Below are positions 33,130-42,992 of a stretch of DNA of 42,992 nucleotides, piece by piece. Position numbers and translations under genes: made by a program. Below the pieces are notes generated by a model. The model had not been told where the DNA came from, did no database searches, and saw only the letters and a program-made list of their open reading frames with translations. Source of the DNA: Gamarada debralockiae (lineage: Eukaryota; Ascomycota; Leotiomycetes; Helotiales; Hyphodiscaceae); the NCBI GenBank assembly GCA_002803225.1, contig NXFV01000463.1, positions 1 through 42,992 of the forward strand. Direction: 5' to 3'. How positions within the stretch are numbered: the stretch's first letter is position 1; each line of letters opens with the position of its first letter.

Positions 33130-34548
33130 TTACTCGACCTTCTCTCCTAATGCTACTGCATCTAAGTAGTTGGCAAGCCACTCGGCTTTTTGCACTGCCA
33201 CTTCGGCGGTGGTGGGTAGTTCATGGACTTGGATATCTGCTGCGTCGCCGAGGGCGTAAACGCCATCAAAGATCTCTGGCTCGTAGTTGGCCCTGGAATT
33301 TGAAGGCCCCAAGACGCAGAGGTACCTATTTGCCAATATCCTCTCAACACCCTTCTCGCTCTTCTTAGCATCTAACTCCTCAACCAATTGCAAGCTTTAT
33401 TCCCGACAGCCAAACACATACTCCAAACCCTACTCTCCCTCCTCTTTTATGGCCAACGAATTTCCTTTACTTCTTCGATATGTCTCCCAGTACAAATCTT
33501 GACGCTTTCTCTAGTTCGGAACTGCAACATGGCGTATTCGCTCAACTTCTCCCCGAATTGTCCTAGAACGCATCCGCAACGTTATACACACTGATCATCA
33601 CCAAATTTTTCGACATGGATATATGGCAAGTAAATGTCCTTGCACCAACTCATCTAGTTCTGCAGCAAGTTTCACGCGAGTCGGTCCGCCTCCAACAATC
33701 ACGAAATGCAAGATATCCTTCCTTTGCTTCTGGGTCACAGTCGAGAGAGACGCTTCCTCAAAACAATCCAAAACTCGCTCCCGGAAAGTGCGGGCATCTT
33801 TGACACTCTTCACGAATTGCGCATGCCCTTTCACACCTGGGGTGCTGAAAATGTTGATCTCGCAGCCAGGTGTTAGAATTAGTTTATCGTATCGTACCTC
33901 AAACTGGCTTCAAGGACCCTCTCCATCTGCTCTTGGCTGAACCCCGAACGCTGACTTCCAATTGCGCTCTTACAAACTATTGTCTTGGAATTGAAATCAG
34001 TGGATGAAACGTGTGCTTGATATTTGTGGAGGTCTTTGTTATGTCTTCGAACGGGCTCTTCGGGGAGGCGGTAGTCGAAGATCGCGCATGCTGCGGAGGC
34101 GAGAAGAGTTGTGAGGACCATGGTTCGGTGAGGTGAGAGGGTGAGATCAGGTCTATTCGAGCATTTTGAGGGCAGTGATCTTGGGAGCGGGTCTATCCTG
34201 CCAAGCGGGTTCCGATTGCTATCGTTTGCTGGCTTTTATTTGAGCTTGGAGAGTCGGGCGGAGGTGGGGTGCGCGGCTGAGGTGGGCGATGGTGGAGAAG
34301 ATATGCTGGCTTTGGAGCGCGTGGTGGCCATTTCGCCAAAGCAGGAGGGAAGGAGAATTGGTTTCGTGGGAGGGTTTTGTAGGGGTCGAGATGTTGCGGA
34401 CGCAGAAGGATGAGAGCCTCGCGTGCGATGCTGACGAGGCTGACGAGGCTGACACTCGCAGCGCTGTGATTTTGAGCGTCCTGATAATGATGTGGTCTTT
34501 GAACGTAACAGGTAATACGCTGCTTAAAATACAAACACGAAAGAGCAA
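33130..34548 (-). pseudogene. decayed alternative (type II) NADH:ubiquinone oxidoreductase
   Basis: Fragments of one protein lie in order on the - strand but in different frames. About 34548-34219 has a Ser/Ala-rich possible presequence. About 34118-33895 has LLASAACAIFDYRLPEEPVRR, then DLHKYQAHVSSTDFNSKTIVC. About 33895-33600 has RYDKLILTPGCEIN, then ILHFVIVGGGPTRVKLAAEL. About 33393-33130 has EIFDGVYALGDAADIQVHELP and TAEVAVQKAEWL. These match NDH-2 enzymes, which oxidise NADH at the mitochondrial inner membrane. The first FAD-binding GxGxxG segment is missing between 34219 and 34118. The second nucleotide-binding motif reads GGGPTRVK where GGGPTGVE is usual. The frame shifts near 33895 and again past 33610, with stops through 33600-33394, and the C-terminal part after EKVE is absent. 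This is too damaged to be explained by introns. Confidence 0.85.
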
Positions 34549-35293
34549 CGAGAGACGAGAGGGGACTTATCTGGAAATTTGGAGTGGTTCTTGACTAGAC
34601 AAGGTGTAGAAATGTAACTAAAGTCCTGACGGCGGTATTGACACCTACCAGCGTCATTCAATGACACTTGATATGCACCGATCGCGATCTCAGAAAACTT
34701 AAGAAAATCATCGATCAAGAAATGGGATTCGATTTTCTGGCAGTTTATGCAGCAGATGTGAAACGAACCGGCCGCTTAGTAAGCGAGGCTTAAAATCTAA
34801 GTTTCATGTGAACACGGAAGGCGCTAATCTATCTTCACGCCAGTCTTTTGGCCGCGTCCTCCACTTCAAGCTTCTGCTTCTTCACACCAAACCCTTTTGT
34901 CCCCGCGTTTGATAGCCGAGACTCTTCGGTGCAATCACATGCGCGTCCATTCATTAATTTTCAGGCTCTGCTTTCAGGGGCCCGACCTGTGTTCCTTGGG
35001 ATACGGTACTAAGGCAGCCATCCAGCAGCAGAGTCATGTGACCTTGCGCCCCTCGCAGAGAGACGCGTCCGATTGGTCGGTTCGTTTATGTTCTGTTTTC
35101 GGAAAATACTTTGTCTGCTCAAATAGAAGGGGAAAGAAGACCCTCTATGATCAGCATCCATTTTCATCTGACTTTGGTGTCCTGCGTTCTTCAAGATCAC
35201 TACAAGTCTCTCTCCGTACTTTGCCACGGACTGCATTTTAGTTTAGTTAATTGACAAGTGCAGCTGCGAGTGTAACTTGAGACTGGGAACCGA
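34549..35293. other. intergenic between NADH dehydrogenase relic and Zn2Cys6 regulator
   Basis: About 745 bases that should contain the promoter of the + strand regulator starting at 35294. No coding signal or strong motif was recognised; frames open on both strands near 34897-35241 lack family resemblance. Confidence 0.45.
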
Positions 35294-36965
35294 ATGAGTG
35301 GGACAAAGATGCCTTCTCAAGTCACCCCGCCCCCGCTACGGAAGAGGGCATTTAAATCAAGGTCTGCGACTGGATGCAAGACCTGCAGAATTCGCCGCAT
35401 AAAATGCGATGAGGCTGAACCTAGCTGCAAGCAATGCCTCCGAGGGCGCCGAATATGTGACGGCTACCCCCACAAACCGTTTCCAATTCGCCACAATCCG
35501 AAGACACTCCCAGTCATGAACCCCACTATGTCATCCGTACTCTTCGAAACCAACCAAGAACGACGGGCCTTCGATTTCTTCAGACATCGCACTGTCCCAC
35601 AGCTGTCCGGCTCATTTGAGACGCCTTTCTGGAATCGATTGTTGCTTCAGGCAACACACCATGAACCTGCTGTTCAATATGCAGGAGTCGCTTTGGGAGC
35701 TCTCCATGAGTGTTTTGAGCTGGGGTTCTCAACCCAGACCGAAGTAGGCCACGGGTTTGCACTGCAGCAATACATCAGAGCAATCGGGTTCCTTAGGACT
35801 CCAATCCGCGAGCGGGGAAAACAAGCTGCAGACGTAGCTTTGATGACTTGTATTCTTTTTGTTTGTTTCGAGGTAATAACCATCTCCTATCACAACAATG
35901 ATCGATCTCTAACCCCTTGAACAGACCCTAAGAGGCTATCATAGTGCCGCAGTATCTCACATTGACGGTGGAGTGAAGATCATATCCGAACTTCAAGCCC
36001 CGCAGATCAACAGCGTCCTCTCCCTCTCATCCAGCCCATACGTACCACTCCCGATCCTCAATCAAATATTCTTCCGTCTCGACACACAAGCTAGTCAAAT
36101 ACATTCCTATCGCCGACAGTATCTCCTTTCCCAAAATTTATCAACAAACGACTCTGGCAACGATGCGGACATCCCCTCTTCATTTGACAGTTTAGAAGCA
36201 GCCCGAAATGCACTGGATTACATTCGCACTTATGCATCACGGACGGCGCAAACCCTTCCCATTCCTCCTGTCAAGGATCCAAACGCTACAACCATCTCGC
36301 CAGTTAAGGCAGTCGAGGTTAAACTTTCCTTGGATTTGATCCGGAGCTTCTCGGCCATCAGATTGAATCAATGGTCTTCAGCTTTTGACAGTCTTCTTCG
36401 AGTAAAGCGTCACCTGAACGAGACTGAGCAAAGGGCAATTCGGATTTTGAAACTCCATCGTGTGATGATGGGGATCGACTTCACTGTTGACTTCATCAAT
36501 GCGATGAGCGATGAAATGGTGTGGGATGAGTACTTTGAGGATTATAAAACGATGATTTTGTATGCGGAAGAAATTCTCGAATCAACAAACGAACGCAAGA
36601 GCCGGTCGAGCTTCACCGTGGATACGGAGATCATCCTGCCACTTTATTTCGCGGTTGTCAAGTGCCGGGACAGTCGATGGAGGAGGAAGGCGATCGAGTT
36701 ATTGAAATCTAGGCAGAGGCAGGAGGGCATCTGGAATAGTCTGCTCGCGGCAAGCGTGGCAGAACGCGTGGTGGAGATTGAGGAGGAAGGACTTGATGGC
36801 GCGATGGTTCCCTCAAAGGAAGTATGTAGATGGAATAGGGTTCTTGGTGTTGAAGTTAGACTTGACACGGAACAGAGGGCAAGCTTGAAGTATATAAAGG
36901 TAAGAGAGAATGGCCAAATAGATAGGATGGAGGAATGGATTGAATGGGACGGTAACGGAAGGTGA
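35294..36965 (+). CDS. Zn(II)2Cys6 fungal transcription regulator
   Basis: Proposed CDS join(35294..35872, 35925..36965), 539 aa. The 52-nt intron (GTAATA donor, ACAG acceptor) joins CILFVCFE to TLRGYHSAAVSHIDGG. The N-terminal zinc cluster is complete and regularly spaced: C28-x2-C31-x6-C38-x6-C45-x2-C48-x6-C55 (GCKTCRIRRIKCDE, then SCKQCLRGRRIC). This binuclear cluster binds CGG-type half-sites. The region after it (FDFFRHRTVPQLSG, FWNRLLLQATHHEPAVQYAGVALGALHE) is the fungal-specific activator region typical of regulators whose targets are often unknown. An ATG at codon 6 is an alternative start. The next gene downstream, 1.1 kb away and on the same strand, is the beta-galactosidase, but a regulatory link is only suggested by position. 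Confidence 0.9.
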
Positions 36966-38081
36966 GGCGAGTTAGCTCCATTCCAATCCAATATTGTTGG
37001 ATTCCCTTCAAGGGCGACGATACAGCTGGTCTATAGGCTTCGCTAGTTTGTTTCACGCTGTATGATTCGGAGAGAGCAGAATTGAGAGCAAGAATATGGT
37101 GGTCCAAGAAAGCGTTTGGGGTTGTTTTGAACTTCTGTGGGATGGCAGGTTAGGCACCGTATTCACAGACAACTCTACCGTGTCCGAGGCCGTCTCTTGA
37201 CATAGTATGTTGAAGTTGAGTGACTGGCTTAGTTATATCCCAACTCTTTCATTTCCATCTGTCAACCCCAATCCAACTCGCTGTCTGTCACCTCCGCTCG
37301 GCCATCGGGTTAATGTATGCCGGAGTGCATGCTTAGACTTGTCCCCATTGGTTGTGCCCCGGAGAAAATAGCAGCCCTGCGGAAGGGATTTCTCGGCAGA
37401 TCTAGCCGACGCGGAGGTTCATCGCTTGCATACCAGGGGTGTCAGTTTCTTTCCCAAATTCGGATATTTATCCAGGAGAAGCTCATCTTGTAGAGCAAGC
37501 ATGTGTCATGATTGAGCGATGACATTTCTAGAGCTAACGTTAGCGGCTGCACAAATCAAGAACAAACTACCCCTGATAGCGTCTCTTCAATAAACTAAAA
37601 GCCCCGCCATCCCCACCACCCCGCCTTGTCAAAAGATGTTAAGTGGCGGGGAGGGCTGATCATTTCTGTAAACAGTAATCTACTTAACTCCGATACGAAG
37701 AGTTGCAGTAAAGTTATTTCGCAATCCGCATTTCGATGGTTTCATCGCTGCTGTCGTCATGATCGTCCGATAACAAATTGTTACGTTGCACTGAATTTTA
37801 ATTGCCCGGAGTCTCAATCAGCGGATCCCACTATGAAAGTAGACGCAAAAGCGAAGAGAAGGAGAATTGTCGTTCTACCATTGGCGGGGAAATACTCCTT
37901 AGGTTTTAGTTGGAATTACTAGCCCTTGACATTACTCTTATAGAGATAACTTGCATCTACGTTTCCCACGATAAAGTCTTCATTTCTTTCCGTCCAATTG
38001 ACCAACTAGGCCTACGTACCTCTGTCGCTCCGAGATTGAATTGGTCGTATTTGCGGTGGCGGACGACAACAAACATTCGTC
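36966..38081. other. intergenic, beta-galactosidase upstream region
   Basis: About 1.1 kb between the regulator's stop and the beta-galactosidase start, with no coding signal. It contains the GC-box cluster at 37602-37651 (listed separately). Its right part should contain the promoter and leader of the beta-galactosidase. Confidence 0.5.
37602..37651. promoter_or_regulatory. creA sites: cluster of four CreA/Mig1-type sites
   Basis: Four matches to the CreA consensus SYGGRG (or its complement CYCCRS) fall within 50 bp: CCCCGC at 37602-37607, CCCCAC at 37611-37616, CCCCGC at 37619-37624 and GCGGGG at 37646-37651. The last two are in opposite orientation. They lie 430-480 bp upstream of the beta-galactosidase start. 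CreA mediates glucose repression of many fungal sugar-hydrolase genes, and paired sites are known to be the effective form, so repression of this gene on glucose is a reasonable inference. Confidence 0.55.
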
Positions 38082-41000
38082 ATGAAGTTCAGCACTCTTG
38101 CTCTGTTTGCCTGCTTGAATCTGGAAGCTTGCGCGAGCTCCTTGGGCGCACGCAAGCTCAGTGAGACATTGCGGCCGTATAAGAGAGCAGAACTACAGAG
38201 CATAGTCACGTGGGACGAAAACTCGTTATTCATACATGGCAAACGAGTCTTGATATACTCTGGGGAGTTTCATCCTTTCCGACTCCCTGTTCCGTCACTT
38301 TGGATGGATATTTTCCAAAAGATAAAATCAATAGGGTACGTGGATCCCATACTAGACGCATTTTGTACTAACACTCCTTAAAGATATAACGCAGTGTCAG
38401 TCTATTGGAATTGGGCTTTGATGGAAGGTCAGCAGGGAACTTACACATCAGCTGGCGTTTTCGATATCGAGCTTTTTCTTCAAGTTGCAAAAGAGGCAGG
38501 AATGTATATCATTGCAGTAAGTCCAGGCCCATTTTCCACAGCGTAATTCTCAGATGATAACAATTGCTATGATTCTAGCGCCCAGGACCGTATGTTCAAT
38601 GTCACAGCTCCCCATGGCTCCGGTTCTAATCATCTGCAGGTACATTAATGCTGAAGTCAGTGGTGGAGGCTTTCCTGGCTGGCTACAACGAAATTCGGCA
38701 CATTTACGGACCAATGAAACAGGATTCCTTGAGGCGACCTATAAGTCTGTGATACTTCCTAGTTTAGGGGATCGAAGCTGACTTCGCTATAGTTATATTA
38801 ATCACACTGGGAAAATCATAACGAACGCCCAAATCACCAATGGAGGACCAGTAATCTTGTTCCAACCGGAAAACGAGTATCTGAATGGTTTCGCTCCTGG
38901 ATATTCGCCCAACCCTTATTACGTGCAGGATGTTGAAGATCAGTGGAGAAATACTGGAATTGTAATGCCATTCACGGTATGACCAAATTCCCTTTAGTGA
39001 TAGACTCTGGGCGAAGCCTGTTTCTCTGCTTCAGATAGCCACATTTCGAACATTCTAATTTGCCAATTATTAATTCTCGAACAGGATAACTATGGCGGCA
39101 ATCACTTTCAACCCGGAACTGGAATAGGCGCCATTGACCTCTACGGTTCAGATTCATACCCTCAAGGTTTTTCCTGCAGAAATCCATACAACTGGGAGAG
39201 CAGTAAAGTGAGCACCAGCGAGTATTCAACCTTCAGAAGCGAGTCCAACTCAACTCCTCCCATGATCCCAGAATTTCAAGGTGGTTCTTTCGACCCATGG
39301 GGTGGAGCAGGATTTGACAATTGCGCCATCCTAACCAACGAGGATTTTGAAAAAGTCTTCTACAAGAATAACTTCGCTTCGGGGTTGAAGATTGTCTCTT
39401 ATTACATGACATACGGAGGTACGAATTGGGGCAATCTTGGATACCCAGTTGGGTACACTTCGTATGACTACGGTGCGGCTATCATGGAGAATCGTGAAGT
39501 TACCCGGGCGAAATACAGCGAAGCAAAACTCATAGCGAACTTTTGGCAAGCATCTCCTGCATACTTGACGGCTTCACCCCGGACTGCGAGCAGCTCCATC
39601 TACACATCCCAAACAAATCTGACAGTGACCCCTGTTATTGACTCGGAATCGAAGACCGGATTCTATGTGATCAGACACAACGGCCTAGAAGGGACGACGA
39701 ATTATCAACTCAGCCTTCCTACAAGCAATGGAACTATCACAATACCCCAGACTCAAGGGTCTTTGACTCTCGTTGCCAAGGATTCGAAAATTCATTTGAC
39801 GGACTACGCCATTGCATCTTACAATGTTCTCTATTCCAGCGCCGAAATATTCACACAGCAGAACTATTCAACATATTCGGTAGCGGTCTTCTATGGAGGT
39901 AATGGAGAGGTTCATGAAATGGCCTTTTCAGGCGCTCCAAACATTACAGTTGTCTCTGGGTCTGGAGTTACTATAAAGGAGATAAATGGTGCCACGGTTT
40001 TGAACTGGCAGATTTCAAACTCTCGCAAGATTGTTAAAGTCGGGTCAGACCTTTACGTCTACTTAACAGGCAAGTCGTTTCATCTCCAATAAATCGAGTG
40101 GGATTTAACATGGTTTGTAGACCGCAACTCAGCCTACAATTACTGGGTCACATACCTTCCCGGGACCAGTTCTGATCCCTTCGGACTGTTCAGTACCTCC
40201 CATCCTGTCATTCTTAATGGCGGATATCTGATCCGAAATACAACCATGACAAACTCTTCGCTCTATGTAACGGGAGATTTGAATCGTACCACCACCATCG
40301 AAGTCATTGGAGCGCCTTCATCGGTATCATCTCTATACTTCAATGGCGAATTGGTGAACACCACTTCAGCTACTGCACCAATCTTGAGTGGTCAAGTCGC
40401 ATACAAGGCACCAACTATCAACTTGCCAAACTTGGAAGCTTTGGATTGGAAATCAATTGACAGTCTCCCTGAGCTCACCTCAACCTACGCCGATTCTCTA
40501 TGGACCGCTGCCGATTTGACGTATACCAACAATACCTATCGCCCAAACTTGACCACTCCTGTCAGCCTTTACGCAGCAGACTACGGATATAACACTGGTT
40601 CACTAGTTTACCGTGGCCATTTTACTGCTACTGGTTCAGAAATAAATTTGAGCATGGAGCACGCAGGTGGCGAAGGATACTCTGCATCTGTCTGGCTGAA
40701 CTCAACCTTTGTCGGAGCTTATACGGGAAGTGCAAGCAGATCATCCGCAAATGTTTCCTACGCTCTCTCCAATGTTACCCCAGGAAGTTCGTATGTTTTG
40801 AATGTTCTGATTGACCAAACTGGGTTCGAGGAAACCCAGAAGCAAGGTGCGGACAACATGAAAGCACCTCGAGGTATACTGTCCTACGACATCTCTGGCC
40901 TTGAGCAGTCTGCTGTCTCCTGGAAGCTGACTGGGAACTTGCATGGCGAAGACTATGAAGACAAGGCTCGAGGCCCATTGAATGAGGGAGGCATGTATGC

Positions 41001-41544
41001 TGAAAGACAAGGCTATCACTTGCCAAGTCCCCCTTCCAGCAACTGGAGCTCGAGTAGCCCCTTGAACGGAACCTCTGCACCGGGGGTTACTTTCTATACG
41101 TAAGAGTCATTCACCCTGTTTTGTCGAGCGTTACTAATCGTGATCCAGATCGTCTTTCAATCTCAGTCTACCAGTCGGCTACGATATTCCTCTCTACTTC
41201 AATTTCCCAGCACCTACAAATTCCTCAAACTATCGCTGTCAGCTTTTTATCAACGGCTGGCAGTTCGGAAAATATGGTAAGTCACCTTCATCTCCCCTTA
41301 TGTGGAGGCACTTGCCAACGTGACAGTCCACAATCTCGGCCCCCAAACCGCTTTCCCAGTTCCTGAAGGAATCTTGAACTATCAGGGCACGAATTACATC
41401 GCAATTTCGCTTTGGTCGCAAGACCCTGGGGGAAATCAGCTAAATAGCTTGAATATCTCCAGTAGCATACCAGTGCAAAGTGGGTATGGAAATGTGGTTT
41501 TGGTAGATTCACCGCCTTATGCTACTAGGGTAGGGGCTTACTAG
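38082..41544 (+). CDS. lacA: secreted beta-galactosidase, glycoside hydrolase family 35
   Basis: Proposed CDS join(38082..38335, 38384..38516, 38579..38589, 38640..38744, 38793..38976, 39085..40069, 40121..41099, 41149..41276, 41327..41544), 998 aa, as usual for fungal LacA-type enzymes. A signal peptide ([19 protein letters not shown]) is followed by a probable pro-segment. The GH35 barrel is shown by [29 protein letters not shown], the acid/base E196 in [12 protein letters not shown], the nucleophile E292 in MIPEFQGG, and [10 protein letters not shown]. The remaining residues are the beta-sandwich domains, with many N-glycosylation sequons. It releases terminal galactose from galactosides and plant polysaccharides outside the cell. 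Exon 3 has only 11 nt and completes RPGP. Intron 6 begins with GC. No frameshift or missing catalytic residue was found, so the gene looks intact. The symbol follows the fungal naming for this family. Confidence 0.93.
38579..38589 (+). other. 11-nt micro-exon of the beta-galactosidase gene
   Basis: CGCCCAGGACC, between introns of 62 nt (ending CTAG) and 50 nt (starting GTATGT), encodes RPG and two bases of the next Pro codon. Including it gives IIA-RPGP-YINAE, the invariant GH35 active-site strand; skipping it removes these residues and shifts the frame. Confidence 0.85.
40070..40120 (+). other. GC-AG intron in the beta-galactosidase gene
   Basis: The donor is G/GCAAGT, the classical GC-type donor, and the acceptor is TTTGTAG. 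Removing these 51 nt joins YVYLT to [10 protein letters not shown] in frame; reading through meets a TAA at 40090. Confidence 0.85.
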
Positions 41545-41793
41545 AAGTCCACACATGAAAATTTATGTGTCATACAGAAGAAATCAAGAAGTTGATCATG
41601 GCTGAATATCTTTTCCACGATATGAACCTTTTTGAAACCTATTTCCGGCGTTTACGATAGTATATTTTTCTAGCGTACTTATTCGTCAAACATCAAGGCA
41701 CAATACTCCAATGTCGATGAAATTATGATATTGATAATTGTATTACTGTATATTCTTTCGAATACCTACTCCCTCAACCTGTTCAGACAAGTA

Positions 41794-42940
41794 CTAGGGT
41801 CTGAATTCTGCCATAATTTCTTTGATCTTGATACTTTGAAAGCCTGCTAACCAAGCCAACACGGCGATAACAAAGATCCACGTTGCCCAATGACGTGTCG
41901 TTATCGTAATCGGGGATGCTTAGAGAAGGTCGGTTGACAGATCTAGAATCGAATAACTGTTTGCGGTCGAGAGCCGGAATCAAGAGAAGGCCGTTCATGC
42001 TGTATTCACTATCAACTTATTAGATGTTGATACTTGCTTCCACCAAAGCAATCTGAGAAGATTCTGGTGGAGGATTTCGGTCTCCTTATCGCTTTGGGAT
42101 AGCATTTCCCTCGGCAACTCTTGGCGTGTCCCAAAGGAGTTTTACTTTTGATCCCCCAGCCATCCCTTAGCCTGCCATTCGGCCAATTCTTGATCCATCC
42201 AGGACTTCTGTTCTTGTAGAGCTTCTTGCCCTTCAATAAAAGAACTTCTCCTATTTGCCAGCTCTTGCAGCTTTTTGTCAGAGAAATCCTTGGATTTTGT
42301 CCAAGTTTCGCTCTTTCCGATGCAAAAGTTCTCCTTTCCGTTATACATGGGACAGTACATCCCAATAGCTTCTCTCCATCTCCTGTTGCTGTAGGTCACC
42401 AAGTCCTAGCGCCGTTGTCGATGATTGATTTTCCTCCACAGAGAACCCTCGGCCCAACTCTTACAGTACTGAACATACTTTTCCTTTTCTAGCATAAGTC
42501 TTGTTCTTTCTCGTACAAGTACTGCTTCTCTAGAGACATATCAGACTCTACTCGGTATATCAACAGCAGCAAATTTTCGCCCTCTAGGTGCAAAATTTAT
42601 GCCTCGAGGTCGGGACTTGGAAATCTCTCTCTCTCCTCTCTTGATCCCAACACAGATTACGACGAGTTTCCTTGGCATTTACTCCTCCGGACTTATCTGC
42701 GCAGTGTTGTGAAGGCCCAAGATATAGGCAGTTAATATGCCCGTTGGGTTTTTCAAGGTAAAACCTGAGGTTGTCGTCATCCTCAACGTTCCTATCCAGG
42801 ACAAAGGTGGCAATCTGCTCCTCATTTTCGGGGTTTCTAATCAGGGCGCCATGGCGTGATGGGCCTTTGCCGTCCTCATCAAATTTCAAGGCGGCGTCTT
42901 CGGTCGTGTCGAATCAGACGATATTGGGTAGTAAATTCAT
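41794..42940 (-). pseudogene. decayed gene of an unrecognised family, with C-terminal membrane segment
   Basis: Starting from an ATG at 42940, protein-like sequence runs to a stop at 41794, about 380 codons. It is interrupted by a stop at 42914, one frame change near 42590, and stops in the second frame ending at 42541, 42406, 42142, 41995, 41980 and 41920. Between stops the sequence is plainly protein-like and stays in one frame: RHGALIRNPENEEQIATFVL, RTRLMLEKEKYVQYCKSWAE, EAIGMYCPMYNGKENFCIGK, KLQELANRRSSFIEGQEAL, KETEILHQNLLRLLWWKQ. It ends with a hydrophobic helix (TWIFVIAVLAWLAGF) 17 residues from the terminus, suggesting a tail-anchored ancestor. I do not recognise the family. In-frame stops could not all be removed by introns without losing the conserved-looking stretches. 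It lies downstream of the intact beta-galactosidase, in convergent orientation. Confidence 0.7.
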
Positions 42941-42992
42941 GTATTGATAGATATCTAAGGAGTGAAGACTCTAGCTATTGAAGCTTATATGA

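Noticed and set aside
38082..41544. Beta-galactosidase as a pseudogene
   Set aside because: The apparent frame breaks are all explained by eight introns, including one micro-exon and one GC donor, giving a full-length protein with both catalytic Glu residues.
1..42992. tRNA genes or transposon ends
   Set aside because: I looked for B-box-like GGTTCGA sequences with a fitting A box and for terminal inverted repeats next to transposase-like frames; none was convincing.

Overview
The window reads as nuclear DNA of a filamentous ascomycete (Pezizomycotina). Genes stand singly on both strands. Nearly every one needs short introns (about 47-110 nt, GT..AG, usually with a CTAAC/CTGAC-like branch site) to give a full-length protein. 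The gene set (fungal Zn2Cys6 regulator, fungal rhodopsin-domain membrane protein, GH35 beta-galactosidase, cullin-3 beginning MISGRGRGKIRPPRR) is typical of moulds. A leotiomycete is my guess from general resemblance only. Exon-intron structures were worked out by hand from reading frame, splice sites and family resemblance.

Left part, 1-25.6 kb, is a compact housekeeping block: a fungal transcription-factor-like protein (484-2568, +); a CWF19L1/Drn1-type splicing factor (2941-4729, -) divergent from the very large U3 snoRNP protein UTP20 (5120-13653, +); the mitochondrial Hsp70 chaperone Zim17/Tim15 (14657-15250, -) divergent from cullin-3 (15758-18605, +); a small DUF1772-like membrane protein (19603-20183, -) divergent from a 1635-residue SNF2-family ATPase (20665-25643, +). 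Two of the three divergent promoters carry an inverted pair of the same heptamer, CTTATCG/CGATAAG (4861-4877 and 20339-20352). The second UTP20 intron is unusually long (522 nt) and contains a roughly 66-nt tandem repeat.

Right part, 25.6-43 kb, is looser and looks accessory: 1-2.5 kb gaps, a UbiA-family membrane enzyme with an altered first Asp motif (27238-28291, -), a rhodopsin-domain membrane protein (30917-32169, +), a decayed alternative NADH dehydrogenase (33130-34548, -), a Zn2Cys6 regulator (35294-36965, +), a secreted GH35 beta-galactosidase in nine exons (38082-41544, +) with a cluster of CreA-type sites upstream, and a second pseudogene of an unrecognised family that runs in one main frame through seven stop codons (41794-42940, -).

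The genes do not form an evident pathway or biosynthetic cluster. Ribosome biogenesis (UTP20) and RNA processing (CWF19L1) share a promoter region. The beta-galactosidase is the clearest carbon-utilisation gene. No tRNA, rRNA, intact transposon or CRISPR array was seen.
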